Positions 26,414 to 34,970 of a stretch of DNA of 64,000 nt are shown here, in pieces. Every line of letters starts with the position of its first letter. Position 1 is the first letter of the stretch. The stretch lies in NCBI RefSeq assembly GCF_028657905.1, contig NZ_CP117781.1, positions 868,001 to 932,000 on the forward strand, in the 5' to 3' direction. Origin of the DNA: Burkholderia sp. FERM BP-3421. GTDB taxonomy: Bacteria > Pseudomonadota > Gammaproteobacteria > Burkholderiales > Burkholderiaceae. Below the pieces are notes generated by a model. That model was not told where the DNA came from and did no database searches. It saw nothing but the letters and a program-made list of their open reading frames with translations. Made by a program: the position numbers and the translations under genes.

Positions 26414-29400
26414 GCCGGTCGAGAGCGAACTGATACCGGTCGAGGTCGACGTGGACAGCGAGGCGATGGTGCTGTTGGTGGTGCTGAGGCCGGTCGAGAG
26501 CGAGCCGATGCCGGTCGAGGTCGAGGTGGACAGCGAAGCGATGCTGCTGTTGGCCGTCGAGAGGCCAGTCGACGTGGAAGTCGAGAGGGACGAGACGGTG
26601 CTGTTGGTGGTGCTGAGGCCGGTCGAAAGCGAGCCGATGCCGGTCGAAGTCGAGGTGGACAGCGAAGCGATGTTGCTGTTGGCCGTCGAGAGGCCAGTCG
26701 ACGTGGAAGTCGAGAGCGACGTAACGGTGCTGTTGGTGGTGCTCAGACCGGTCGAAAGCGAACCGATGCCGGTCGAGGTCGACGTGGACAGCGAGGCGAT
26801 GCTGCTGTTGGCCGTCGAGAGACCGGTCGACGTGGAAGTCGAGAGCGACGTAACGGTGCTGTTGGTGGTGCTCAGACCGGTCGAAAGCGAACCGATGCCG
26901 GTCGAGGTCGACGTGGACAGCGAAGCGATCGAGCTGTTAGCCGTCGAGAGGCCGGTCGACGTGGAGGTCGAGAGCGACGTAACGGTGCTGTTGGTGGTGC
27001 TGAGACCGGTCGAAAGCGAGCCGATGCCGGTCGAAGTCGACGTGGACAGCGAAGCGATGCTGCTGTTAGTCGTTGAGAGGCCGGTCGACGTGGAAGTCGA
27101 GAGCGACGAGACGGTGCTGTTGGTGGTGCTCAGGCCGGTCGAGAGCGAACCGATGCCGGTCGAGGTCGACGTGGACAGCGAGGCGATCGAGCTGTTAGCC
27201 GTCGAGAGGCCGGTCGAGGTTGAAGTCGAGAGCGACGTAACGGTGCTGTTGGTGGTGCTGAGACCGGTCGAAAGCGAACCGATGCCGGTCGAAGTCGACG
27301 TGGACAGCGAAGCGATCGAGCTGTTGGCCGTCGAGAGGCCAGTCGACGTGGAGGTCGAGAGCGACGAGACGGTGCTATTGGTGGTGCTCAGACCGGTCGA
27401 AAGCGAACCGATGCCGGTCGAAGTCGAGGTGGACAGCGAAGCGATGCTGCTGTTAGCGGTCGAGACCGGTCGACGTGGAGGTCGACAGCGACGAGACCGT
27501 GCTGTTGGTGGTGCTGAGACCGGTCGAGAGCGAACCGATGCCGGTCGAGGTCGAGGTGGACAGCGAGGCGATGTTGCTGTTGGCCGTCGAGAGGCCGGTC
27601 GAGGTTGAAGTCGAGAGCGACGTAACGGTGCTGTTGGTGGTGCTGAGACCGGTCGAAAGCGAACCGATGCCGGTCGAAGTCGAGGTGGACAGCGAAGCGA
27701 TGCTGCTGTTAGCGGTCGAGAGGCCGGTCGACGTGGAGGTCGACAGCGACGAGACCGTGCTGTTGGTGGTGCTGAGACCGGTCGAGAGCGAACCGATGCC
27801 GGTCGAAGTCGACGTGGACAACGAAGCGATCGAGCTGTTAGCGGTCGAGAGACCGGTCGAGGTGGAAGTCGAGAGCGACGTAACGGTGCTGTTGGTGGTG
27901 CTGAGACCAGTCGAAAGCGAACCGATGCCGGTCGAGGTCGAGGTGGACAGCGAGGCGATGTTGCTGTTGGCCGTCGAGAGGCCGGTCGACGTGGAGGTCG
28001 AGAGCGACGAGACGGTGCTGTTGGTGGTGCTCAGACCGGTCGAAAGCGAACCGATGCCGGTCGAAGTCGAGGTGGACAGCGAAGCGATGCTGCTGTTAGC
28101 GGTCGAGAGACCGGTCGACGTGGAGGTCGACAGCGACGAGACCGTGCTGTTGGTGGTGCTGAGACCGGTCGAGAGCGAACCGATGCCGGTCGAGGTCGAG
28201 GTGGACAGCGAGGCGATGTTGCTGTTGGCCGTCGAGAGGCCGGTCGAGGTTGAAGTCGAGAGCGACGTAACGGTGCTGTTGGTGGTGCTCAGACCGGTCG
28301 AAAGCGAACCGATGCCGGTCGAAGTCGAGGTGGACAGCGAAGCGATCGAGCTGTTGGCGGTCGAGAGGCCGGTCGAGGTGGAAGTCGAGAGCGACGTGAC
28401 GGTGCTGTTGGTGGTGCTCAGACCGGTCGAAAGCGAACCGATGCCGGTCGAAGTCGAGGTGGACAGCGAAGCGATCGAGCTGTTGGCCGTCGAGAGGCCG
28501 GTCGACGTGGAGGTCGAGAGGGACGAGACGGTGCTGTTGGTGGTGCTGAGACCGGTCGAAAGCGAGCCGATGCCGGTCGAAGTCGACGTGGACAACGAAG
28601 CGATCGAGCTGTTGGCGGTCGAGAGGCCGGTCGAGGTGGAAGTCGAGAGCGACGTGACGGTGCTGTTGGTGGTGCTCAGACCGGTCGAAAGCGAACCGAT
28701 GCCGGTCGAAGTCGACGTGGACAGCGAAGCGATCGAGCAGTTGGCCGTCGAGAGGCCGGTCGACGTGGAGGTCGAGAGGGACGAGACGGTGCTGTTGGTG
28801 GTGCTGAGACCAGTCGAAAGCGAACCGATGCCGGTCGAAGTCGAGGTGGACAGCGAAGCGATCGAGCTGTTGGCCGTCGAGAGGCCGGTCGACGTGGAGG
28901 TCGAGAGCGACGAGACGGTGCTGTTGGTGGTGCTCAGACCGGTCGAAAGCGAACCGATGCCGGTCGAGGTCGAGGTGGACAGCGAAGCGATCGAGCTGTT
29001 AGCCGTCGAGAGACCGGTCGACGCGGAGGTCGAGAGCGACGTGACCGTGCTGTTGGTGGTGCTGAGGCCAGTCGAGAGCGAGCCGATGCCGGTCGAGGTC
29101 GAGGTGGACAGCGAGGCGATGCTGCTGTTGGCCGTCGAGAGGCCGGTCGACGTTGAAGTCGAGAGCGACGTAACGGTGCTGTTGGTGGTGCTCAGACCGG
29201 TCGAAAGCGAACCGATGCCGGTCGAAGTCGACGTGGACAGCGAAGCGATCGAGCTGTTGGCCGTCGAGAGGCCGGTCGAGGTGGAAGTCGAGAGCGACGT
29301 GACGGTGCTGTTGGTGGTGCTCAGGCCGGTCGAAAGCGAACCGATGCCGGTCGAGGTCGACGTGGACAGCGAAGCGATGCTGCTGTTAGCCGTCGAGAGA

Positions 29401-30110
29401 CCGGTCGACGCGGAGGTCGACAGCGACGTGACCGTGCTGTTGGTGGTGCTGAGGCCGGTCGAAAGCGAACCGATGCCGGTCGAAGTCGACGTGGACAGCG
29501 AGGCGATGCTGCTGTCGGCCGTCGAGAGGCCGGTCGACGTGGAAGTCGAGAGCGACGTGACGGTGCTGTTGGTGGTGCTCAGACCGGTCGAAAGCGAACC
29601 GATGCCGGTCGAGGTCGACGTGGACAGCGAAGCGATGCTGCTGTTAGCCGTCGAGAGACCGGTCGACGCGGAGGTCGACAGCGACGTGACCGTGCTGTTG
29701 GTGGTGCTGAGGCCGGTCGAAAGCGAACCGATGCCGGTCGAAGTCGAGGTGGACAGCGAAGCGATGCTGCTGTTAGCGGTCGAGAGGCCGGTCGACGCGG
29801 AGGTCGACAGCGAAGCAACATTGCTGTTGGTGGTGCTGATGCCGGTCGAAAGCGAGCCGATGCTAGTCGAAGTCGACGTGGACAGCGAAGCGATCGAGCT
29901 GTTGGCCGTCGAGAGGCCAGTCGACGTGGAGGTCGAGAGCGACGAGACGGTGCTATTGGTGGTGCTCAGACCGGTCGAAAGCGAACCAATGCCGGTCGAA
30001 GTCGACGTGGACAGCGAAGCGATCGAGCTGTTAGCCGTCGAGAGGCCGGTCGACGTGGAAGTCGAGAGCGAGGCGACATTGCTGTTGGTGGTGCTGAGGC
30101 CGGTGGACAG
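26150..30110 (-). repeat. TAA3 long stalk array, about 29 units of 129 bp
   Basis: Very regular 129-bp units (29299, 29428, 29557 mark successive copies) encode 43 residues each. Copies are nearly identical, more so than in TAA1 or TAA2. The 2-bp contraction lies in this array at about 27461-27466. Confidence 0.9.
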
Positions 30111-33100
30111 AGAGGAAATCGCGCTGGTTGCCGTGCCGACCTGTTGTGCGACGGAATAAAGCTGGCTGCCGTTGATCGCGTCGGTGCTGGTTGCGGTGAC
30201 TTGTCCGGCGGCGACGTTGGTGACCTGTCGTTCCGAGCCGGGCGCGCCGACACTGACGACGCTGGTCGGGTTGGTGCCGGCGAAGCCGCCGAAGGTGGTG
30301 CCGGCGATGGTCGCGCTGCTGGTGGGGTTGGGGGCAGCGGTGACGGAGTTGGCGCCGAGTGCGACGGAGCCATTGTTGCCGGCGGAAGCGCCGGAGCCGA
30401 TGGCGACGGCGTCGGTGCCGGTGGCGATGCTGTCAGGGCCGGTGGAATTGGCGTGGAAGTACTTGATGCCCTGGTTGTTGATGTTGTTGATGGCCGATCC
30501 GACGTTGTTGTTGGTCGTGGTCGTGCCGTTGGCGTTGTAGGTGACGTAGGCGGGCGCCGAGATGGTGCCGGTTGCGGGGTTGTAGGCTGCGCCGCCGCCG
30601 AGGGCCGCGGCGGTGCTGTTGCCGAGGTTGTTGGTGGTGGCGGTGACGGTGCTGAGGCCGGTGGACAGCGAGCTGATGCCGGTCGAGGCCGAGGTCGAGA
30701 GCGAAGCGACGGTGCTGTTGGTGGTGCTGAGGCCGGTCGAGAGCGAACCGATCGAGCTGTTGGCGGACGACAGACCGGTGGACGTGGACGAGGACAGCGA
30801 AGTGATGCTGCTGTTGGTCGACGAGAGACCGGTCGAAGCGGAGGTCGAGAGCGAAGCGACGTTGCTGTTGGTGGTGCTGAGGCCGGTCGACAGGGAGCCG
30901 ATCGAACTGTTGGCGGACGACAGACCGGTGGACGTGGACGAGGACAGCGAAGTGATGCTGCTGTTGGCCGACGAGAGACCGGTCGAAGCGGAGGTCGAGA
31001 GCGAAGCGACGTTGCTGTTGGTGGTGCTGAGGCCGGTTGACAGGGAACCGATCGAGCTGTTGGCGGACGACAGACCGGTGGACGTGGACGAGGACAGCGA
31101 AGTGATGCTGCTGTTGGCCGACGAGAGACCGGTCGAAGCGGAAGTCGAGAGCGAAGCGACGTTGCTGTTGGTAGTGCTGAGGCCGGTCGACAGAGAGCCG
31201 ATCGAGCTGTTGGCCGACGACAGCCCCGTCGAAGCGGAGGTCGAGAGCGAAGCGACGTTGCTGTTGGTGGTGCTGAGGCCAGTCGACAGGGAGCCGATCG
31301 AGCTATTAGCCGACGACAGGCCGGTCGAAGCGGAGGTCGAGAGCGAGGCGACGTTGCTGTTGGTAGTGCTGAGGCCGGTCGACAGAGAGCCGATCGAGCT
31401 GTTGGCCGACGACAGCCCCGTCGAAGCGGAGGTCGAGAGCGAAGCGACGTTGCTGTTGGTGGTGCTGAGGCCAGTCGACAGGGAGCCGATCGAGCTATTA
31501 GCCGACGACAGGCCGGTCGAAGCGGAGGTCGAGAGCGAAGTGACGTTGCTGTTGGTGGTGCTGAGGCCAGTCGACAGGGAACCGATCGAGCTATTAGCCG
31601 ACGACAACCCCGTCGAAGCGGAGGTCGAGAGCGAAGCGACGTTGCTGTTGGTGGTGCTGAGGCCAGTCGATAGAGAACCGATCGAGCTATTAGCCGACGA
31701 CAGCCCCGTCGACGCCGAGGTCGAGAGCGAAGCGACGTTGCTGTTGGTGGTGCTGAGGCCGGTCGACAGTGACCCGATCGCGCTATTAGCCGACGACAGC
31801 CCCGTCGAAGCCGAAGTCGACAGCGACGCCACACTACTATTAGTCGTGCTCAACCCCGTCGATAGGGAACCGATCGAGCTATTAGCCGACGACAACCCCG
31901 TCGACGCCGACGTCGACAGGCTCGCGAGCCCCGAATTCACTGCCGTCACGGCCAGGTTCGTCGCGTTGAGCTGCGAACCGTTGATCGCATCGGTGCTGGT
32001 CGACGAGATCCGGCCCGCCGCCACGTTGGTGATCGTGCGTTCCGATCCCGGCGCACCGACGCTGACCGTCGAGGCGGGCGTCGTGCCCGCGAACGCATAG
32101 GTCGTGCCGTTGATCGTCGTATTGGCGGTCGCGACCGCAGCGGCGGTCGTCGAGCCGGAGCCGAGCGCGACTGCGCCGGTGTTGCCCGCCGATGCGCCCT
32201 GGCCGAGCGCCACTGCGTTCGAGGCGGTCGCGGCGGCCGACAGGCCCGCGCCGAGCGCGCCGGATGCGGTTGCCTGTGCGCTGCCGCCGAGCGCGGTGCC
32301 GGTCGACGTCGCCGACGTGTTCTGGCCGATCGCCGTGCTGTTCTGCAGCGCCTTCGCGCCGAAGCCGATCGCGGTCGCGCCCGTGTAGCCGCTCGACCCG
32401 GCGGTGGCCGATGCGCCGATCGCCGTCACGCCATAACCGCCGCCCGGGCTCGACGCCGTCGCGTTCTGGCCGACCGCGATGTTGCCTGCGCCGGTCGAAC
32501 CGCTCGAGCTGCTCGCGCCGTTGCCGACGGCGATGTCGCCGCTGCCCGTCGCGGATGCGTTGTAGCCGAACACGGCGCTCGACGCGCCCGACGCCGTCGC
32601 GCCCGAACCCACCGCGGCGGCGTTCGTGCCCGATGCCGTCGAGGCGAGGCCGATGGCGATGCCCGAGGTCGCGGCCGACGTCACCGACGATTGACCGCCG
32701 ATCGCGATCGAGTTCGAGGCGGCCGATTGCGCGCCCTGGGTGGCATTGCTGCCGATCGCCACCGAGCCCGTGCCCGATGCGATGATCGCGTTGGCCGGCG
32801 AAAGCGGGGTCGTACCGTTGCCGCCCGCGCCGCCGATCGCGACCGAGTTCAGCGCGCTCGCGGTGCTGCCGAAGCCGACGGCGGTCGCCGAGGTGCCGCT
32901 CGCGGTCGAATTGAGGCCGGCCGCGAGCCCCCACATGGCCGCCGAGCTTTGGAAGCCGAAGGCCGAGCCGCCTGTGCCGGTGACCTGGGAGTAGGTGCCG
33001 TAGACCGTTGCGGCGTATTGATTGTTGCCGCTCGCGTTACAGCCCGCGACGAGCGAAAAGGTGCCTGAACCGTCGGTCGGGCCCGCATTCGTGTTGCTCG

Positions 33101-33323
33101 GCGCGTTTTGGCCGACTTGGCTGGTCGTGCCGCCGGACGTGCAGGTGGTACTCGAGGTAAGCGTATTGGCGCTTGCGATGGCCGGTGCGCCCAGCAGCAG
33201 CGCGGCCACGGCGAGCGCGACGGCGGCGTTCTTGTTGGGTTTGCCCCGGGCGGCGTCGAGTTCCGACGCGGCGACCCAGGCGCCAAGGGATTCATTCCAA
33301 ATCGATCGGTAGGTGCGGTTCAT
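27453..33323 (-). CDS. TAA3 N-terminal fragment (signal, head, most of stalk)
   Basis: 1956 codons from ATG 33323 to the premature stop after STSTGLDR. It retains the ESPR signal, the large head, the 96-bp-unit stalk, the internal head block and part of the 129-bp array. It lacks the barrel anchor, so if made it could not be inserted in the outer membrane. AGAGAG precedes the start. Confidence 0.75.
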   Translation of the reverse strand: MNRTYRSIWNESLGAWVAASELDAARGKPNKNAAVALAVAALLLGAPAIASANTLTSSTTCTSGGTTSQVGQNAPSNTNAGPTDGSGTFSLVAGCNASGNNQYAATVYGTYSQVTGTGGSAFGFQSSAAMWGLAAGLNSTASGTSATAVGFGSTASALNSVAIGGAGGNGTTPLSPANAIIASGTGSVAIGSNATQGAQSAASNSIAIGGQSSVTSAATSGIAIGLASTASGTNAAAVGSGATASGASSAVFGYNASATGSGDIAVGNGASSSSGSTGAGNIAVGQNATASSPGGGYGVTAIGASATAGSSGYTGATAIGFGAKALQNSTAIGQNTSATSTGTALGGSAQATASGALGAGLSAAATASNAVALGQGASAGNTGAVALGSGSTTAAAVATANTTINGTTYAFAGTTPASTVSVGAPGSERTITNVAAGRISSTSTDAINGSQLNATNLAVTAVNSGLASLSTSASTGLSSANSSIGSLSTGLSTTNSSVASLSTSASTGLSSANSAIGSLSTGLSTTNSNVASLSTSASTGLSSANSSIGSLSTGLSTTNSNVASLSTSASTGLSSANSSIGSLSTGLSTTNSNVTSLSTSASTGLSSANSSIGSLSTGLSTTNSNVASLSTSASTGLSSANSSIGSLSTGLSTTNSNVASLSTSASTGLSSANSSIGSLSTGLSTTNSNVASLSTSASTGLSSANSSIGSLSTGLSTTNSNVASLSTSASTGLSSANSSITSLSSSTSTGLSSANSSIGSLSTGLSTTNSNVASLSTSASTGLSSANSSITSLSSSTSTGLSSANSSIGSLSTGLSTTNSNVASLSTSASTGLSSTNSSITSLSSSTSTGLSSANSSIGSLSTGLSTTNSTVASLSTSASTGISSLSTGLSTVTATTNNLGNSTAAALGGGAAYNPATGTISAPAYVTYNANGTTTTNNNVGSAINNINNQGIKYFHANSTGPDSIATGTDAVAIGSGASAGNNGSVALGANSVTAAPNPTSSATIAGTTFGGFAGTNPTSVVSVGAPGSERQVTNVAAGQVTATSTDAINGSQLYSVAQQVGTATSAISSLSTGLSTTNSNVASLSTSTSTGLSTANSSIASLSTSTSTGIGSLSTGLSTTNSTVSSLSTSTSTGLSTANSSIASLSTSTSTSIGSLSTGISTTNSNVASLSTSASTGLSTANSSIASLSTSTSTGIGSLSTGLSTTNSTVTSLSTSASTGLSTANSSIASLSTSTSTGIGSLSTGLSTTNSTVTSLSTSTSTGLSTADSSIASLSTSTSTGIGSLSTGLSTTNSTVTSLSTSASTGLSTANSSIASLSTSTSTGIGSLSTGLSTTNSTVTSLSTSTSTGLSTANSSIASLSTSTSTGIGSLSTGLSTTNSTVTSLSTSTSTGLSTANSSIASLSTSTSTGIGSLSTGLSTTNSTVTSLSTSASTGLSTANSSIASLSTSTSTGIGSLSTGLSTTNSTVSSLSTSTSTGLSTANSSIASLSTSTSTGIGSLSTGLSTTNSTVSSLSTSTSTGLSTANCSIASLSTSTSTGIGSLSTGLSTTNSTVTSLSTSTSTGLSTANSSIASLSTSTSTGIGSLSTGLSTTNSTVSSLSTSTSTGLSTANSSIASLSTSTSTGIGSLSTGLSTTNSTVTSLSTSTSTGLSTANSSIASLSTSTSTGIGSLSTGLSTTNSTVTSLSTSTSTGLSTANSNIASLSTSTSTGIGSLSTGLSTTNSTVSSLSTSTSTGLSTANSSIASLSTSTSTGIGSLSTGLSTTNSTVSSLSTSTSTGLSTANSNIASLSTSTSTGIGSLSTGLSTTNSTVTSLSTSTSTGLSTANSSIASLSTSTSTGIGSLSTGLSTTNSTVSSLSTSTSTGLSTANSSIASLSTSTSTGIGSLSTGLSTTNSTVTSLSTSTSTGLSTANSNIASLSTSTSTGIGSLSTGLSTTNSTVSSLSTSTSTGLDR
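30111..30650 (-). repeat. 540-bp internal head block, copy in TAA3
   Basis: Same block as in TAA1 and TAA2, three base differences to TAA2 by eye. Neighbouring stalk and N-terminal head of TAA3 are quite different from the other two genes, which makes the near-identity of this block notable. Confidence 0.9.
30651..31920 (-). repeat. TAA3 proximal stalk array, 96-bp units
   Basis: Units of 96 bp (for example 31201 to 31297) encode 32 residues of the form SLSTSASTGLSSANSSIG plus SLSTGLSTTNSNVA. Units at the head-proximal edge (31.7-31.9 kb) are more divergent. Confidence 0.9.
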
Positions 33324-33820
33324 TCGAGAGGTCTCTCTGCGCCCACGCAACACACCTGTCGTTCGGCTCAATGCCTAACACGGGATCGCGCGGTAATGGA
33401 TTTAAGTGCGCGGATTCTATTGTCAATTTGTTTTTGAGATTGCTAGAAACTGCAAAATCAGACTTTTGAAATGTCAAGGATTGTCAATTCACCTTATCTG
33501 ATCATTATCGGCGTGATTTGAAGATTGCCTCGCAATCGTTTGCGGCGTGTTATTTAACTTGTTGATTGTGGTTTAAATATGATGCGATGGCTTGCTGGTA
33601 TTGGGTTTGATGAAATTTCGAGGGAGCGCAAACGTTTAATGATTTAGCGCGACAGGATAAATGGAGGAATTCTTTCTATGTGTAATGATGTGAAATTATG
33701 CAGAAAGGATGATTCATTTGGATTGGGTTGTGAGATACGGGCCAATTTGCCTTATTTGAGAATTGATTTCGTATGCAGAATGACCTGGGCTATCGGTGCA
33801 ATTGACGGGCACTATGAAAA
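33324..33820. other. AT-rich intergenic region upstream of TAA3
   Basis: About 500 bp without a supported gene. From about 33400 to 33790 the DNA is AT-rich (runs such as TTATTTAACTTGTTGATTG), like the TAA2 upstream region. It contains the shared element at 33407-33442 and an AAACTGCAAAA motif near 33447 that recalls TAA1. Confidence 0.6.
33407..33442 (-). promoter_or_regulatory. Element shared by TAA2 and TAA3 promoters (TAA3 copy)
   Basis: On the minus strand: CAATCTCAAAA, nine bases, CAATAGAATCCGCGCA, with the same spacing as upstream of TAA2. A TTGACA hexamer overlaps the spacer and second box and may be a -35 element. Confidence 0.55.
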
Positions 33821-33851
33821 ACGGCCTGAAACCGAGGGGGTTCCAGGCCGT
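33821..33851 (-). terminator. Terminator of the AhpD-like gene
   Basis: Arms ACGGCCTG (33821-33828) and CAGGCCGT (33844-33851), extended by partial AAACC/GGTTC pairing. On the minus strand it is followed by TTTTTCATAG, a U-tract, 25 bp after the stop codon. Confidence 0.7.
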
Positions 33852-33875
33852 CGCGGCAGGATGGAATGCCGAGGG

Positions 33876-34343
33876 TCAGGTGCGCGTCGGAATCATCGGC
33901 GGATATTGGAACGGGATCGCAATCCGGTTCCAGGCGTTGATGTTGGCGATGGCGGCCGTGAGAAACATCACTTGCTCGCCCGGGAACTGTTCGAGCACGT
34001 CGGCGTAAAGCGTGTCGGACACGCCGTCATGTAATGCACGGGTAATCGCTTCCGCATAAGCGAGTGCAATTGTTTCGCGTTTCGAAAAAATGCCGGCCTC
34101 GCGCCATACGGCGACGAGATCCAATTTCTCTTGCGTGACCTTCTGGCGACGCAGCAGATTCAGGTGGTACTGCACGCAGAATGTGCAGCCGTTGATCTGC
34201 GATACACGCAGCTTCAGGAGTTCCGTCAGGTCTTTGTCGAGCCCGGAAGCGTCGACGGCGGCGCCGAGCGCCGTCAGCGCGTCGACGACGCCTTTCGCGG
34301 ATTCGCCGAACGTTTCGTAGGTCACGCGGGTAGAGGCGGTCAT
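33876..34343 (-). CDS. AhpD-family alkylhydroperoxidase-like protein (carboxymuconolactone decarboxylase fold)
   Basis: The 155-residue protein has the AhpD-type active-site pattern NGCTFCVQYHL, with CxxC followed by His three residues later, in the all-helical CMD fold. Such proteins use the two cysteines for peroxide reduction or a related redox reaction in the cytoplasm. The start was set at ATG 34343; the frame stays open far upstream through the divergent gene, but that part is antisense to marR. It diverges from a MarR-type regulator, a common arrangement for oxidative-stress or xenobiotic-response pairs. The true substrate is not known. Confidence 0.88.
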   Translation of the reverse strand: MTASTRVTYETFGESAKGVVDALTALGAAVDASGLDKDLTELLKLRVSQINGCTFCVQYHLNLLRRQKVTQEKLDLVAVWREAGIFSKRETIALAYAEAITRALHDGVSDTLYADVLEQFPGEQVMFLTAAIANINAWNRIAIPFQYPPMIPTRT

Positions 34344-34418
34344 GCCAGTTCTCCAGCAGATAGGGTGGGGATCGGTTAACATAACAGAGCACGAACAATA
34401 TATTCGAACTCTTACATC
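34344..34418. promoter_or_regulatory. Divergent promoter region of AhpD-like and MarR genes
   Basis: 75 bp between two divergent start codons, locally AT-rich. It contains CGAACAATATATTCG (34392-34406), an imperfect inverted repeat with CGAA/TTCG ends that is a candidate MarR operator. No binding consensus is proven. Confidence 0.45.
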
Positions 34419-34937
34419 ATGCGCAAGCCAGTCCGTTCTTCTTCTTCTTCTTCCACGGTGGACGTTGCCGCCGTGTTTCCAGAGTTGCCCGCGGTCGGCG
34501 AGGGCAAGCGCGGCGAGCGGGGTTATCTCGGTTATCTGCTGAGGCAGGCGCACGCGGCATCGCGGCTCGCGATGGAGCGTACGCTCGCCGACCTGGGCGT
34601 CACTTCGCCGCAGTTCATGGTGCTGACCTTGCTGGTCGCCTATCCGGGCATCTCGAGTGCGGATCTCGCGCGGCTGGCGTTCCTCACGCCGCAGACCGTG
34701 AGCGTGATCGTCGCGAACCTGGAGAAGCGCGACGCGATTGCGCGGCGGCCGCACGCGGTGCATGGGCGGATCCGGCTGATCGAGGTCAGCGAGACGGGGC
34801 GCGCGTTGCTCGCGACCTGCCGCGAGCGCGTGCGGCGGCTCGAGGCGCGGTTGCGCGACGGGCTCAGCGAGGCGGACGAACAGGTGATCCGGCTCTGGCT
34901 CGTGCGGGTCGCGCAGGAGGACGGCGACGCGGCTTGA
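34419..34937 (+). CDS. MarR-family transcriptional regulator
   Basis: A 172-residue DNA-binding protein. The winged-helix core is visible: ASRLAMERTLADLGVTSPQF, then SSADLARLAFLTPQTVSVIV as the recognition helix and KRDAIARRPHAVHGRIRLI as the wing, followed by a dimerisation helix. It diverges from the AhpD-like gene and probably represses both by binding the shared 75-bp region. The N-terminus carries a run of six Ser residues encoded by a CTT-type trinucleotide repeat (34436-34455), so a start further inside is possible, though no better ribosome site is seen. Confidence 0.88.
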   Translation: MRKPVRSSSSSSTVDVAAVFPELPAVGEGKRGERGYLGYLLRQAHAASRLAMERTLADLGVTSPQFMVLTLLVAYPGISSADLARLAFLTPQTVSVIVANLEKRDAIARRPHAVHGRIRLIEVSETGRALLATCRERVRRLEARLRDGLSEADEQVIRLWLVRVAQEDGDAA

Positions 34938-34970
34938 TGCCGCGCGTCGCCGCGCCATGCCGGGCGGGGC

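Larger units (their letters stand above)
24734..33323 (-). pseudogene. TAA3: giant trimeric autotransporter broken by a 2-bp frameshift
   Basis: Restoring two bases near 27463 would give one frame of about 2863 codons from the ESPR start (MNRTYRSIWNESLGAWVAAS, ATG at 33323) to a YadA anchor (MAKQGIAAVGAMASI ... GAGMLYQWK). Other stalk copies read GTCGAGAGACCGGTC; here it is GTCGAGACCGGTC, a GA-dinucleotide contraction from three to two. The N-terminal half therefore stops at 27453, and the C-terminal part with the anchor is out of frame. Unlike TAA1 and TAA2, the N-terminal head is large (about 450 residues of YadA repeats such as GATAIGFGAKALQNSTAIG), the first stalk has 96-bp units, and the anchor is of a different type. 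An assembly error in the long array is an alternative. Confidence 0.85.

Noticed and set aside
27475..30159. Plus-strand open frame of 894 codons opposite TAA3
   Set aside because: Same reason: antisense of the 129-bp array. The plus-strand frame also breaks at the 2-bp contraction, as expected for a shadow.
10294..33323. CRISPR array, because of dense short repeats
   Set aside because: Units are contiguous, coding, of 75-129 bp and without unique spacers; no cas genes are present.
6235..33323. Prophage or transposon as the origin of the adhesin island
   Set aside because: No integrase, transposase, terminal repeats or tRNA gene seen at the borders.
33678..34034. Plus-strand frame of 118 codons near the AhpD-like gene
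   Set aside because: It crosses the terminator and runs antisense into the AhpD-like gene; no similarity recognised.
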